Notes: generated from the sequence alone by a model not told the origin. Numbered from the stretch's first letter, positions 8,365-17,701 are shown. The stretch is DNA of 39,750 bases from CAYWOS01 sp964459985 (GCA_964459985.1 CAYWOS010000020.1:1-39750); one strand, 5' to 3'. Program-made: numbers and translations.

Positions 8365-8853
8365 TTGATGATCGAAACAAAGAGACTGCGAATATATACG
8401 GCATCCCGCCGCGCCATGGAACGGCTGATTGACGGGCAGGCATCCGACGAGATGAAGAAAGCCTATACGGAAATGCTGGAAGGTTGTCTGAAGCATCCCG
8501 AGCAATGGGTGTGGCGCGCGGTCTGGATGATCGAGTGCAAGGACGGGACGCATATCGGGGATTTATCCTTTAAGGGGATCGACGCGCACGGCGCGGTTGA
8601 AATCGGGTACGGCATTTTACGGGAATTCGAGGGCCGCGGGTATGCGACGGAAGCGGTTTCGGCCATTGTGCAATGGGCAGCCGAGCAACCGGGCGTGACC
8701 CGCGTCGAGGCTGAAACGGAGGCGGGGAATTCGGCGTCTCAAAGAGTCCTTGAAAAATGCGGGTTCGCGCCCGACGGGCAAATCGGCGCGGAAGGCCCTC
8801 GTTATGTCTGGTCTCACCGACGGATTGGAAGCTGCGGAGGAAAGAACGAATGA
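8365..8853 (+). CDS. GNAT-family N-acetyltransferase (RimJ/RimL-like)
   Basis: The 162-aa protein has the typical layout of a GNAT acetyltransferase that uses acetyl-CoA: N-terminal IETKRLRIYTAS, a strand GTHIGDLSFKG, the strand-helix EIGYGILREFEGRGYATEAV containing the acetyl-CoA-binding loop (EGRGYAT), and NSASQRVLEKCGF near the end, which is characteristic of the RimJ/RimL branch. The acceptor is unknown; this branch includes ribosomal protein and small-molecule acetyltransferases. GGAGG at 8351-8355 suits the TTG at 8365; the ATG at 8368 is also possible. Its stop overlaps the start of the MazG-like gene, so the two form a small operon. Confidence 0.88.
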   Translation: MMIETKRLRIYTASRRAMERLIDGQASDEMKKAYTEMLEGCLKHPEQWVWRAVWMIECKDGTHIGDLSFKGIDAHGAVEIGYGILREFEGRGYATEAVSAIVQWAAEQPGVTRVEAETEAGNSASQRVLEKCGFAPDGQIGAEGPRYVWSHRRIGSCGGKNE

Positions 8854-9173
8854 GCCTGAATGTAGAAATGATGCAGGAAATGCAAAAAGAGCTACAGGAA
8901 AAGTATCGGGATCAATGGACGCCGATCTCCCCGAAATGCGCAAGAGACAAATTGCTCTGGATGATCATCGAAGCGGGCGAGATGGCCGATATCATCAAGA
9001 AAAGCGGCGATGCATCGATCATGGACGATGAAAAGACCCGGGAACACTTTATTGAGGAAATGTGCGATACGCTGATGTACCTGAACGACGTGATGCTTTG
9101 TTATCACATCAAACCTGAAGAGCTTGAGTCAAAATATATACAAAAACATAATTTCAACATGAAACGCTGGTAA
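8850..9173 (+). CDS. MazG-like nucleotide pyrophosphohydrolase
   Basis: This 107-aa all-helical protein has the metal-binding pattern of the MazG superfamily: LLWMIIEAGEMADIIKKSG, then IEEMCDTLMYLND, giving E-x-x-E followed by E-E-x-x-D. Such enzymes hydrolyse NTPs or dNTPs to monophosphates and pyrophosphate, often as house-cleaning of aberrant nucleotides. The ATG at 8850 overlaps the GNAT stop by four bases and has GGAGGAAAG upstream; a longer in-frame extension to 8757 has no such site. The function of the pair with the acetyltransferase is unclear. Confidence 0.85.
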   Translation: MSLNVEMMQEMQKELQEKYRDQWTPISPKCARDKLLWMIIEAGEMADIIKKSGDASIMDDEKTREHFIEEMCDTLMYLNDVMLCYHIKPEELESKYIQKHNFNMKRW

Positions 9174-9281
9174 ACAGGACGGAAAGGTAGCGTAATCGCC
9201 GTGAAGACCCGCTTTCCTCGTCCGCCTGCGGATACGGGCATGCCGCGCGCGATAGAAGGCGACGCCGGAATGAGGAGCGGC

Positions 9282-9318
9282 GTAAAGAAAGGCCGGAGCG
9301 TCAGCGCGCCCCGGCCTC
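9282..9318 (-). terminator. Terminator of the GH31/GH65 sugar operon
   Basis: On the minus strand, AGGCCGG and its complement (stem bases 9291-9296 and 9311-9316) form a hairpin followed by TTTCTTTAC. It sits about 20 bases beyond the stop of the binding-protein gene. Confidence 0.75.
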
Positions 9319-9334
9319 GGACACAGAGAGAATC

Positions 9335-10567
9335 TTACAGTAAATCCGCTTCCTCGAGCTGGCTCTGGATTTCGTCCAGCGCTTCCTGTGCGGTCATGTC
9401 GTTGGTTTCCAGCGTGGAGAGCACGTTGCCGATGATCTCGCTGACGGCGCCCTGCTCCAGCAGCGCGGGCGGCGCGGCGGCGAAGTCCATGCTGGCGAAC
9501 ACCGCGGCGCGGTTGGCGGGCGGGGTGATCGTCAGGTACTGGCCGAGTTTTTCCTGATCGGCGATGGTCGGAAGCTCCCAGCTCGCGTCGAGGCGAAGCT
9601 GCACGATGTCGGGATCGGAGCCCATGGCGTCGATGAATTTCGCGGCGGCTTCCTTTTTGTCGCTGGAGGGCGACACGCAGTTGACGTTGGCGAAGAAGAA
9701 GGCGGAGGGCTTCGCGTAGCCCGGTTCAACCGCCACGTCCCAGTCGAACGCGCATTTATCCGTGAACGTCTGGAATCCCCAGATGCCGGTGATGATCATG
9801 CCCAGCTTGCCCTCGGTGAACAGGTCCCAGTCGCCGCGGCCGGCGAAGTCCTCGGTGGTCGGCATGACGTGGTTCTCGCCGCGCACGCGCGCGATCATGG
9901 CGTCCAGCACCGCGACGTTTTCAGGCGAATTCACGGTGAACTTCGTGTAATCCTCGCTCAACAGGCTGCCGCCGTTGCCGGCGACCGATTTGTACAGCTC
10001 GTTGTAGGTGATGGGCTGGCAGTAACCCCAGATATCGTCTCCAAGCGCCCTGATTTTCTCGGCGGCGGCCTGCGCGTCCGCCCACGTCCACTGGTCGGTC
10101 GGGTAGGCGACGCCCGCCTGATCAAACAGCGCTTTGTTGTAGAACAGCACGCAGGTGGAGAAGCTCATCGGCACGGCGTAGAGCTTGCCCGCGCTGGACA
10201 CGGCGGCCAGCGTGCCCTCGGAGTAGTTCTCCTTGGCGATGCCCAGGTCGCTCAAATCCGCGCACGCGCCGCGCAGCATGTAGGACAGGTAGTTTTCCAT
10301 GTTCATCTCGAACACGTCGGGGGCGTTGCTGCCGCCGATCATGGTCGCCAGCTTCGTGAAGTAATCCGCGAAGCCCGTGATCTGCAGGTCGATCTTGATG
10401 CCCGGGTTCTTGGTTTCGAAGACTTCGATCATCTTCTTGAGCGTTTCTTCCTGCGCGCCCGAGCCGGAGAAGTGGGCGTAGGTCAGGACGGTGTCCTCCG
10501 CCGCCGCCAGCGACATGAACGACGCGAGCAGCATGACGGACAGTACGAGAGCCAGTAATTTTTTCAT
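9335..10567 (-). CDS. Carbohydrate ABC transporter substrate-binding protein
   Basis: This 410-aa protein belongs to the extracellular solute-binding family 1 (maltose-binding-like). It begins with a signal peptide (MKKLLALVLSVMLLASFMS, cleavage likely after LAAA near residue 23). It continues with features of the family: a helix after ETLKKMIEVFETKNPGIKI, APDVFEMNMENYL, YAVPMSFSTCVLFYNKALF, a hinge GKLGMIITGIWGF, and a C-terminal helical end. No lipobox cysteine is visible, which is unusual for a monoderm binding protein. GGAGG precedes the ATG at 10567. It is the last gene of the operon LacI, GH31, GH65, two permeases, so the ligand is probably an alpha-glucosyl oligosaccharide. No ATPase gene is present nearby. 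Confidence 0.92.
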   Translation of the reverse strand: MKKLLALVLSVMLLASFMSLAAAEDTVLTYAHFSGSGAQEETLKKMIEVFETKNPGIKIDLQITGFADYFTKLATMIGGSNAPDVFEMNMENYLSYMLRGACADLSDLGIAKENYSEGTLAAVSSAGKLYAVPMSFSTCVLFYNKALFDQAGVAYPTDQWTWADAQAAAEKIRALGDDIWGYCQPITYNELYKSVAGNGGSLLSEDYTKFTVNSPENVAVLDAMIARVRGENHVMPTTEDFAGRGDWDLFTEGKLGMIITGIWGFQTFTDKCAFDWDVAVEPGYAKPSAFFFANVNCVSPSSDKKEAAAKFIDAMGSDPDIVQLRLDASWELPTIADQEKLGQYLTITPPANRAAVFASMDFAAAPPALLEQGAVSEIIGNVLSTLETNDMTAQEALDEIQSQLEEADLL

Positions 10568-10588
10568 GGTGGAAACCTCCCATATATT

Positions 10589-10610
10589 TGTAAACGCGTC
10601 CGCGTTCACA
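10589..10610 (-). promoter_or_regulatory. Intercistronic palindrome before the binding-protein gene
   Basis: Arms TGTAAACGCG and CGCGTTCACA flank a two-base centre with one mismatch. It lies in the 44-base gap between the second permease and the binding protein. It could be an mRNA hairpin that raises the level of binding protein relative to the permeases, or a LacI-type operator (AAACGCG core). The sequence alone does not decide. Confidence 0.45.
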
Positions 10611-10611
10611 T

Positions 10612-11454
10612 TCATTTGATGCCGCCGATGGCGATTCCCGCGTCGACATAGCGCTGGGACGCGAGGTATACCGCGAGGATCGGCAAAATGGTGAGCACCG
10701 CGCCCGCCATCAGGACGTGCTCGTTGTTTTTGTACATGCCGCTCATTTTCCCCAGCGAGACCTGCAACGTCTGCTTGTCGTTGCTGGTGAGCACGATCAG
10801 CGGCCAGAGATAGCTGTTCCAGCTGCCCATGAACGAAAGCAGGATCATGGTGGCGAGCGTCGGCAGAACCATCGGCAGCAGGATGACGAAAAAGACGCGC
10901 AGCAGCGAGGCGCCGTCGAGCATGCCAGACTCCAGATACGCGTCGTTGACGCCGAGCATCGCCTGCCGCATCAGGAACACGCCGAAGGCGTTGGACAGCG
11001 ACGGCAGGATCAGCCCGGTATAGCTGTCCAGCAGCCCCATGACGCGCAGGATGATGTAGTTGGGCACCATCGTGACGGTGCCGGGTATCATCATGGTCGC
11101 CAGATAGATCCCGAACAGCTTGCCCGAGCCGCGAAACGGCAGCTTGGCGAACACGAACGCCGCCATCGTCGCCGAGAGCACCGCCACAACCGTGGAAAGC
11201 AGCGCCAGTATCAGGCTGTTGAGCGTCGCGCGCGGGAAGGAAAAGCCCTGCATGTTGAACACGCGCTCGTAGCCCTCGAGCGTCGGGTTTTTCGGAATCC
11301 AGCGGATGGGCAGCGTGCGGATCGTCTCCGCGCCTTTGAAGGAGGAGGAAATCATCCACAGGAAAGGCATCACGGTGATCAGTCCCATGACCGCCAGCAG
11401 GATGTAAAACGCGGTTTGTCCGAGCGCGCGGCGCGCGTTCAGCGTGCTACGCAT
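10612..11454 (-). CDS. Carbohydrate ABC transporter permease, MalG type
   Basis: The 280-aa inner-membrane permease has about six hydrophobic segments and the typical start (FYILLAVMGLITVMPFLWMISSSFKG). The loop that docks to the ATPase, the EAA motif, reads YLESGMLDGASLLRVFFVILLP around residues 180-205. The C-terminus ends IAIGGIK as in the MalG/CUT1 branch. Its start overlaps the end of the MalF-type gene by eight bases, so the two are translated together. It forms a heterodimer with that protein to import a sugar delivered by the binding protein encoded just downstream. The ATPase must be supplied from elsewhere. Confidence 0.92.
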   Translation of the reverse strand: MRSTLNARRALGQTAFYILLAVMGLITVMPFLWMISSSFKGAETIRTLPIRWIPKNPTLEGYERVFNMQGFSFPRATLNSLILALLSTVVAVLSATMAAFVFAKLPFRGSGKLFGIYLATMMIPGTVTMVPNYIILRVMGLLDSYTGLILPSLSNAFGVFLMRQAMLGVNDAYLESGMLDGASLLRVFFVILLPMVLPTLATMILLSFMGSWNSYLWPLIVLTSNDKQTLQVSLGKMSGMYKNNEHVLMAGAVLTILPILAVYLASQRYVDAGIAIGGIK

Positions 11455-12346
11455 CGTAGTTCACCCACCTTTTTTGCAGCCTGAACTGCAGCGCGGTAAA
11501 CACCATGATCAGCGCGAACAGCACCCAGGAATACGCCGACGCAAGCCCCATTTTGTACTGCTTGAAGGCGTACTTGTAGATGCGCTCGAGGAACACCGTC
11601 GTCGCGCCGCCCGGGCCGCCGTCGGTCATGATGAGCACGGAATCGAACACCTGCAGCCCGTAGATAATGTTGATAACGATCAGCAAAAACAGCGTCGGGG
11701 ATATCAGCGGCAGCGTGATGCCGAACAATCGGCGGATCGAGCCCGCGCCGTCGATGGCGGCGGCTTCGTGATAGCTGCGGTCGACGGACTTGAGCGCCGC
11801 GAGCACCATCAGCGCGTAATAGCCCGTATCCTTCCAGACGGCGGCGAGCACCACGCCGGGCATCGCCCAGTCCTGGCTGGCCAGCCACGCGGGGCCGCGG
11901 ATGCCCACGGCGGCGAGCAGTTGGTTGAGCAGGCCGTATTTCCCGCTGAGCACCCACTGCCACACGACCGCGCAGGCGACCCACGAGGTGATGACGGGGA
12001 TGTAAAACAGCGTCCGGAACAATTGACGCCCGCGAAACGCGCGGTCGAGGATCAACGCCTGCGTGACCGAAGTGATCAGGATAAGCGGCAGATACAGCCC
12101 GAGATACGTCAGCGTATGCCCGAGCACCTTGGGGAATTCCTTGCCCGAAAGGATGCGCGTGAAGTTGCGCGCGCCGGCCCACGTCATGGTGTCCAGCGGG
12201 CGCAGGAGGTCGTAATCCATCAGGCTGAAAACCAGCGAGGAGAGGATCGGCAGCAGGCAGAACACGGCGAGGCCGATCAGCGAGGGCAGCAGGAACAACG
12301 CCGTCGTCCAGCGCCGTTCCGCGTTTTTGGGCAGGTACACGCTCAT
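11447..12346 (-). CDS. Carbohydrate ABC transporter permease, MalF type
   Basis: This is the ~299-aa partner permease, with TTALFLLPSLIGLAVFCLLPILSSLVFS as first membrane segment and the EAA loop YHEAAAIDGAGSIRRLFGITLPLISP. The ATG at 12346 overlaps the stop of the GH65 gene (ATGA). AGGAGG lies only one base before this ATG. A GTG two codons later (12340) has the better seven-base spacing and may be the true start. A longer open frame reaches upstream into the GH65 gene but lacks support. It belongs to the CUT1 family of oligosaccharide importers. Confidence 0.9.
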   Translation of the reverse strand: MSVYLPKNAERRWTTALFLLPSLIGLAVFCLLPILSSLVFSLMDYDLLRPLDTMTWAGARNFTRILSGKEFPKVLGHTLTYLGLYLPLILITSVTQALILDRAFRGRQLFRTLFYIPVITSWVACAVVWQWVLSGKYGLLNQLLAAVGIRGPAWLASQDWAMPGVVLAAVWKDTGYYALMVLAALKSVDRSYHEAAAIDGAGSIRRLFGITLPLISPTLFLLIVINIIYGLQVFDSVLIMTDGGPGGATTVFLERIYKYAFKQYKMGLASAYSWVLFALIMVFTALQFRLQKRWVNYDA

Positions 12347-14367
12347 TCCTCCTCTATCGTCGCGTTTTCGCGCGTCGCGGTCACGCGCAGGCATTTGCCG
12401 CGATAATGAACGCGCAGACTGACGCGCCGCACATGCGCGGGCAGGCGCGGGGAAATGGTCAGCTTGCCGCGCTCGCTCCACAGCCCGAGCATCCCGAAAA
12501 CGACCGCCTGCCACGAAGCGCCGAGCGCCGCCATGTGCACGCCCTCGTGCCCGGTGTTTTCCATGCCGTCGGTCAAATCGAGGAACACGGAACGCCGGAG
12601 ATAGTCAAGCGCTTTGTCCATGCGCCCGATTTGGAAGGCCAGCAGCGCGTGCGCGCCGAAGCTCAGCGAGGAATCGTGCAGCGTCAGCGGCTCGTAAGCG
12701 TCGAATACGTTTGCTTTCTGCCGCGCGGTGAAATCCTCGGGATACAGCGTCATGAGCTGCACAAGGTCGGCTTGCTTAAGCACGCGGTAGCGCTGCATGC
12801 GGTCGAAGCACACCTGTTTGTACATGGGGCTTGCGCCGGACTTGAGGAAGGGCGCGGGTTCGAGGCGATCGAACGTCTCGTCCTGCAGATAGAGATCGCG
12901 GTCATGATCATACAGGATGGTCACGCGCTCGGCGACCGCGCGCAGCGCCTCGCCCTCCGCGCCGCCCAGCGCCTCCGCGCCCAACAGGAGGTTGCGCTTC
13001 GCCAGATAGCAGGTGTAGGTATTGTTGACCGCCGCGCCGCAGTATTCATCCGGCCCCTTGACGAAGAACAGGCTGTAGCGATCCTTTTCCGGTTCGTAGG
13101 TCAGCCGGCTGCGCCAGTAGCGCGCGGTCTGCGCGTAGACGGGACGGACGCGTTCCATGAACGCCTTATCGCCCGTGACCTCGCCGTAGCGCGACAGCGC
13201 GTAGCAGACGTCCGCCGTGACGTGCGTCTCGCACAGCCCGATATCCCAGCTTTCGCATTGTTCCGCGCCCGTTGTCGCGCACATCCACGGATAGCGCGCG
13301 CCGTCCAGGTTTTGCTTCTTTGCGAGCGCTTCCGCGTCCGGCAGCAGGGAAACGCGGTATTGCGCGAGGCTGCGCGCGGCGGCGGGGCGCTGCCAGAGGA
13401 AAAACGGGAACAGGAAAATATCGGTGTCCCAGAAGGTGTTGCCCTTATAGCGCCCGTGCGTCAGCCCGCGCGCGCCGATGGACACGCTCGGATCGTCCTC
13501 GTGACAGTTGCAGAGCATCTGATAAATGTTGTATCGCAGCGCGCCCTGCAAAGCGTCGTCGCCGTCGATTTGCACGTCGCAGTCCGCCCAGAGCGCCTCC
13601 CACGCGGCGTAATGCGCCGCGAACGGGTCGCTTTGCTCCGCGTTGGGCGCTTCGTCGTCCGTCAGGACGCGCACGCCCTGCTCGAGCGTCAGCGTTTCGC
13701 CCGCGATGAGGCGCGCCCTGAACGTCGTGACGCATACGCCGCCCTGAATTTCCGCGCGCCTTTCGCACGGCAGCGAGGGCGCGAGCGACCAGAGATAGGT
13801 CGCGCGTCTGCCGCCGTCGCGCGTCGAGAGCGCGAACCCGCTCTCCGATATCGCGTCCAGCGTGAGCAGCGGCACGGTTTGAGTGTTTTCCACGGTCTGA
13901 TCGTCGTGAACGGGCAGGTTGACGACGCGGCTGTCCGCGACCGCGCGGACGGCATAATCGCCCGTCTTCAGCGCCGTGACCGTCAGGCGTTGACAAACGA
14001 GCTGCTTGTCCGCCATCGATACGATGCGCAGAAGCGTCGTTCGCGCTCGCTCGGTCTGGCAGGCGTGCGTCAGCGCGCCGCGATGGAAATCCAGCTCCTG
14101 CGAGAACGCCTCGGGGATGTCGTCGTCCGGCTCAAGCGTGAAAGCGTCGGGCAATTGTACCATGTCGGTGACGCCGGGCTTGATTTCCGTGAACAGCCCC
14201 GCGCGGAACACGGCGTGCTGCTGCGGGTGCGTCTTCCGCCGCCATGCCGGGAAGCCGCGCACGCCCAGCGCGCCGTTGCCCGTAAAGAACACGCTCTCGC
14301 AGAAATCGTCGCAAGCGCCCTCATAGCGCGCGCGCCACGGCGCGATGTCCGGCAAACGTTCACGCAT
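12343..14367 (-). CDS. GH65 glycoside phosphorylase
   Basis: GH65 enzymes mostly split alpha-glucosides such as maltose, trehalose, kojibiose or nigerose with phosphate, giving beta-glucose 1-phosphate. The 674-aa protein has the family layout: an N-terminal beta-sandwich (SVFFTGNGALGVRGF, TRTTLLRIVSM-like), then the helical barrel with GARGLTHGRYKGNTFWDTDIF. The general acid is Glu441 in KGPDEYCGAAVNNTY, and the phosphate-binding region HDSSLSFGAHAL starts at His564. A small C-terminal beta part follows. Substrate specificity cannot be read from sequence. The start at 14367 lies inside the last codons of the GH31 gene (eight-base overlap). Acting in the cytoplasm after the GH31 enzyme, it would conserve energy by phosphorolysis. 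Confidence 0.9.
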   Translation of the reverse strand: MRERLPDIAPWRARYEGACDDFCESVFFTGNGALGVRGFPAWRRKTHPQQHAVFRAGLFTEIKPGVTDMVQLPDAFTLEPDDDIPEAFSQELDFHRGALTHACQTERARTTLLRIVSMADKQLVCQRLTVTALKTGDYAVRAVADSRVVNLPVHDDQTVENTQTVPLLTLDAISESGFALSTRDGGRRATYLWSLAPSLPCERRAEIQGGVCVTTFRARLIAGETLTLEQGVRVLTDDEAPNAEQSDPFAAHYAAWEALWADCDVQIDGDDALQGALRYNIYQMLCNCHEDDPSVSIGARGLTHGRYKGNTFWDTDIFLFPFFLWQRPAAARSLAQYRVSLLPDAEALAKKQNLDGARYPWMCATTGAEQCESWDIGLCETHVTADVCYALSRYGEVTGDKAFMERVRPVYAQTARYWRSRLTYEPEKDRYSLFFVKGPDEYCGAAVNNTYTCYLAKRNLLLGAEALGGAEGEALRAVAERVTILYDHDRDLYLQDETFDRLEPAPFLKSGASPMYKQVCFDRMQRYRVLKQADLVQLMTLYPEDFTARQKANVFDAYEPLTLHDSSLSFGAHALLAFQIGRMDKALDYLRRSVFLDLTDGMENTGHEGVHMAALGASWQAVVFGMLGLWSERGKLTISPRLPAHVRRVSLRVHYRGKCLRVTATRENATIEEE

Positions 14368-16642
14368 GCGCGCGCACCTCCCGTATTCTTTGGTAAACCG
14401 GCGCGCGGGAGAGATCGCACGCCGCCTCGAAGGTTTGTCCGCCCGCGTACTCCGCGCCCGTGAACACGTCGCGCCACGTCCCGCGCGGCAGGTAAACCGC
14501 GCGCCCGACCGCGCCCTCGCGCACGATCGGCGCGACTAGCAGCGAGCGCCCGAGCATGTATTCGTCGTCGGTATCGCACGCGCGCGCGTCATCCGGGAAA
14601 TCGACGCACAGGTGCGCCATCATCGGCCGGCACGCGGACACGCAGTATTCCGCCTCCGCGTACAGGTACGGGCGCATGCGCTCGCGATAGCGCGCGTATT
14701 GCAGGGCAATCGTCAGCACTTCGTCGTCCTGCATTTTTTCCGCCAGATTCCACGGGCTGCGGTCGTTATTGAAGCCGCGCTCGTGGCTTTGATAAAACTG
14801 TCCGCCGCGCGGCTCGGCGTGCCACTGCATGATCGGGCAGAAACAGGCGAGCGCGGTCGCGCGCAGGTAGAGCTCCTTGGACGGCAGCTCGCCCGCGAAG
14901 CCGCCGATATCGAACCCCCAGAACAGCACGCCCGACAGTCCCGCGCTGATGCCGGCGTTCAACTGGCTTTCCAGTTCGCAAAACAGACTGACTTGGTCGC
15001 CCGCCCAGTGCGCGGGCATCGTCTGCGCGCCCGCGTATCCCGCGCGGCTGAAGGTCAGCCCGCGAACGCCGTTTTCGCGCAGGAAATCGCGGTACGCACC
15101 GACATACTGACAGGGATAGAGGTTTTGCGCGGCCAGCCCGCGCGTGCCGTCGTGCAGCCGCGCGCCGTGGTCGAACAGGAACTCGCCGCCGTCGGTCTTG
15201 AAGCCCGAAACGCCCATATCCAGCAGGTATTTGCGCTTGGAAAACCACCATTTGACGGCTTCGGGATTGGTGAAGTCCGGCAGCAGGCTGTTTTTGAACC
15301 AGCGATCCGTGACGCGGTAGGGCGTGCCGTCGCCGTTTTGTACGCAGTAGCCGCGCGCGATCGCCTCGCGCTCGTCCGCCCGCAGCGCCTCGCCCCAGTC
15401 GCCGTCCCATTCGTATTTGATGATCGGGATCTGCCACAACAGCAGCCGCAGTCCGGCGTCGCGGATGCGCCGCACGGTTGCCGCCGGGTCCTTCCAGCTT
15501 CCGTCGCCGTTCCATTGATGGAAGGTGCGCTCGTCGCTCCACGCCTCCAGCACCATGACCGACGCGGGGTAGTCGTAGCGCTTGATCGCCGCGAGCTGCG
15601 CGTCGACCTCGGCGTCGCAATTCCAGCCGTTGGCGGATATCCACACGCCGAAGCTCCATTCGGGCGGCAACTCGGGCAGGCCCGTGCTCCGGATGAACCG
15701 CGACAGCAGCGCGCGCGGCTCGCCGAAAAACAAAGCGTCCTCCGCGCGCCCGCTTTCGTCCAACAACTGCGTGATTTCCAGACGCTCGCCAAACCGCATG
15801 GCGGCGGGGATCGATCCGCGCCTGTGCAGCGCGTAGCCCGCGTCCGTCATCAAAAACGGCACGGGCAGGTACGTCTGGTCGCCCTGCCGCGTAAACTTTT
15901 CCGTCACGCGCCCGTTCGTCGAGCGCCCGCGCTGATCGACCGCGTCGAAGCGCTCGCCCGTGCCCCACACGTGCTTGGGCGACCATCGGAACGTCGCCGT
16001 CAGGCGCAGCGCCCTGCCGTCGCCGCCACGCAGTACGCGCAGCGATTCAAGCGCCAGCAGCGTGGTACTTGATCGTTTAAGTTTGCAAAGCGCGTCGCCT
16101 TCCCCGATCGAGCAGGAAAACCCTTCGGGCAGCGTGAGCGACGCGGCCGCGCGCGCGCCGTCGCCCGCGTCCGCCGCGTTCGTATCGTAGATCAGCGTCA
16201 GACATTCATCCGCGTACACCGTCAGCGCCGTGCCGTCGGGAAAGCACAGCCGCATGCCGCCGTCCGGCAATTCTGCCGCGCCGGACTTGCACGAGACGCC
16301 ATCGAAAGGCGCGCCTGCGACGCCGGACGCCGTCAGCGTCGTTTCACGGCAAATCGTCGCGGCATACTCGCGCGAACGCTCGTTTCCCGCGACGAACGCG
16401 TACGCGACCTCGCCGAAAGGCTGCCCGGGCAGGCGGAAACGGTAAAACCCGTTCTTCGCCTGATACGGGCGCAGCGCCGCCCGCGCTTCGCCGTTGACGC
16501 GGAAGGCAAGCGTCGGCTCGCCCGCGAGCCCCTCGGCGAGGCAGGCGACCTCAAACGGCTCGTTTTCCATCGGGAACAGCGGATACCGCGCGTAGCCGCA
16601 GTCCTCAAAGGGCGTCACGCCCTCGGGCAGATGCTTCAGCAT
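14360..16642 (-). CDS. GH31 alpha-glucosidase/alpha-glycosidase
   Basis: GH31 enzymes are retaining alpha-glycosidases or transglucosidases. In this 760-aa protein the nucleophile is Asp484 in GVSGFKTDGGEFL and the acid/base is Asp549 in HWAGDQ; the barrel entry WSFGVWISANGWNC is also clear. An N-terminal beta-sandwich (galactose-mutarotase-like) and C-terminal beta domains complete the usual build. The KTDGGE form of the nucleophile motif is found in GH31 branches that act on alpha-1,6 or other non-maltose linkages, so isomalto- or branched oligosaccharides are possible. GGAGGA sits seven bases before the ATG at 16642, and the start overlaps the LacI stop by seven bases. No signal peptide, so it works on imported sugar. 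Confidence 0.9.
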   Translation of the reverse strand: MLKHLPEGVTPFEDCGYARYPLFPMENEPFEVACLAEGLAGEPTLAFRVNGEARAALRPYQAKNGFYRFRLPGQPFGEVAYAFVAGNERSREYAATICRETTLTASGVAGAPFDGVSCKSGAAELPDGGMRLCFPDGTALTVYADECLTLIYDTNAADAGDGARAAASLTLPEGFSCSIGEGDALCKLKRSSTTLLALESLRVLRGGDGRALRLTATFRWSPKHVWGTGERFDAVDQRGRSTNGRVTEKFTRQGDQTYLPVPFLMTDAGYALHRRGSIPAAMRFGERLEITQLLDESGRAEDALFFGEPRALLSRFIRSTGLPELPPEWSFGVWISANGWNCDAEVDAQLAAIKRYDYPASVMVLEAWSDERTFHQWNGDGSWKDPAATVRRIRDAGLRLLLWQIPIIKYEWDGDWGEALRADEREAIARGYCVQNGDGTPYRVTDRWFKNSLLPDFTNPEAVKWWFSKRKYLLDMGVSGFKTDGGEFLFDHGARLHDGTRGLAAQNLYPCQYVGAYRDFLRENGVRGLTFSRAGYAGAQTMPAHWAGDQVSLFCELESQLNAGISAGLSGVLFWGFDIGGFAGELPSKELYLRATALACFCPIMQWHAEPRGGQFYQSHERGFNNDRSPWNLAEKMQDDEVLTIALQYARYRERMRPYLYAEAEYCVSACRPMMAHLCVDFPDDARACDTDDEYMLGRSLLVAPIVREGAVGRAVYLPRGTWRDVFTGAEYAGGQTFEAACDLSRAPVYQRIREVRAHA

Positions 16643-17673
16643 GGCGCGTCCTCCGTCCACTCGCGCACCGAGGCGCGTTCCACAAGCGTGATGGGCAGGA
16701 TCTTTTCCTGCTTGACGCGCTGGCCGGAATCCTTTTCGGCAATGATCATCTCGACCGCGCGCCGTCCTTTTTCTCCGATGTCCTGATGAATGGTCGTCAG
16801 CGACGGGTCGCACATCTGCGCCAGATACACGTCGTCAAAGGAGACCACGGATAGATCGCGCGGCACGCTTTTGCCGAGCTGCCGCATGCCCTTGATCAGC
16901 CCCATGCCCAGCACGTCCGCCGTGACGAACGCCGCCGTCGCGCCGCCGGCCAGCGCCAGCCTGTGCGCGCTGTCCACGCCGTACTCGAAGCTGATCGTGC
17001 CGGAATAGATATTGCGCTCGTCCACTGGGATGCCCGCGCTCTTCAGCGCGTCGCGGTAGCCCTCGAAACGCTTGGAATTGACGCCGTACTCGCGCAGGGA
17101 GCCGGAAATGAACGCGATGCGCCTGTGCCCCTTGCCCAGCAGGTATTCCGTCGCGAGCCGCGCGCCCGCCTTGTCCTCGATGCCGATGGTGTGGAAGGCG
17201 TCGTCGTCCACATAGCTGTCGATCAGCACCACGGGGATATCCATCTGCTTGAGATCGGCGAGCCCTTCGGTAGGGTAGGTGCCGACGATCACGACGCCGT
17301 CCACGCCGCGCGTGCGCGCGATGCTTACGTAGTTCTGGTCGGCGTTCATGCCGGAAAGCAGCACGTGGTAGTCGTTCTGGCGCGCGGTGTACTCGATGGC
17401 GGACAACAGCTCGCCGTAGAACGGGTTGGCGAACATGAATTCGCGCCCCGGCTCGGTCTGCGGGATCACGACGCCGATGAGATTGCTTTTGCGGCTGGAC
17501 AGGCTGCGGGCGCTGAGGTTGGGGACGTAGTTGAGTTTTTTGACCGCCGCCCATACGCGCGCCGACGTATCCGCCGAGATCGTCTCGCCGGGGTGATGGT
17601 TGAGCACATAGGACACGGTCGTGGTCGATACGCCGACCTCCCGCGCGATGTCCTTGATGCTGGCGCGTTTCAT
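16636..17673 (-). CDS. LacI-family transcriptional regulator of the GH31/GH65 operon
   Basis: The N-terminal 50 residues are a LacI helix-turn-helix with hinge (SIKDIAREVGVSTTTVSYVLN, then RVWAAVKKLNYVPNLSARSLSS). The rest is a periplasmic-binding-protein-like sensor domain (GVVIPQTEPGREF, VDGVVIVGTYP, RRIAFISGS, LSVVSFDD, LTTIHQD). At 345 aa it is full length. It heads the operon, and a LacI-type operator lies between its promoter and start codon (17702-17718), so it most likely represses itself and the whole transport/hydrolase operon until the sugar binds. Confidence 0.93.
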   Translation of the reverse strand: MKRASIKDIAREVGVSTTTVSYVLNHHPGETISADTSARVWAAVKKLNYVPNLSARSLSSRKSNLIGVVIPQTEPGREFMFANPFYGELLSAIEYTARQNDYHVLLSGMNADQNYVSIARTRGVDGVVIVGTYPTEGLADLKQMDIPVVLIDSYVDDDAFHTIGIEDKAGARLATEYLLGKGHRRIAFISGSLREYGVNSKRFEGYRDALKSAGIPVDERNIYSGTISFEYGVDSAHRLALAGGATAAFVTADVLGMGLIKGMRQLGKSVPRDLSVVSFDDVYLAQMCDPSLTTIHQDIGEKGRRAVEMIIAEKDSGQRVKQEKILPITLVERASVREWTEDAPC

Positions 17674-17701
17674 GCCCGCTCACTCCCTCGTGCGCATGAT
17701 G

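Noticed and set aside
8057..8368. A 103-codon plus-strand frame before the GNAT gene
   Set aside because: It has no ribosome-binding site and only a short coding-looking stretch, so at most it is a decayed gene. It is described within the intergenic entry.
9335..11359. A 674-codon minus-strand frame that begins inside the MalG gene
   Set aside because: Only its last 410 codons are real (binding protein with signal peptide). The upstream part is the MalG gene read in the wrong frame.
12406..14463. A 685-codon plus-strand frame antisense to the GH65 gene
   Set aside because: It is the mirror of GC-rich codon use. Its translation is rich in Arg, Ala, Gln and His, and the other strand encodes a full GH65 enzyme.
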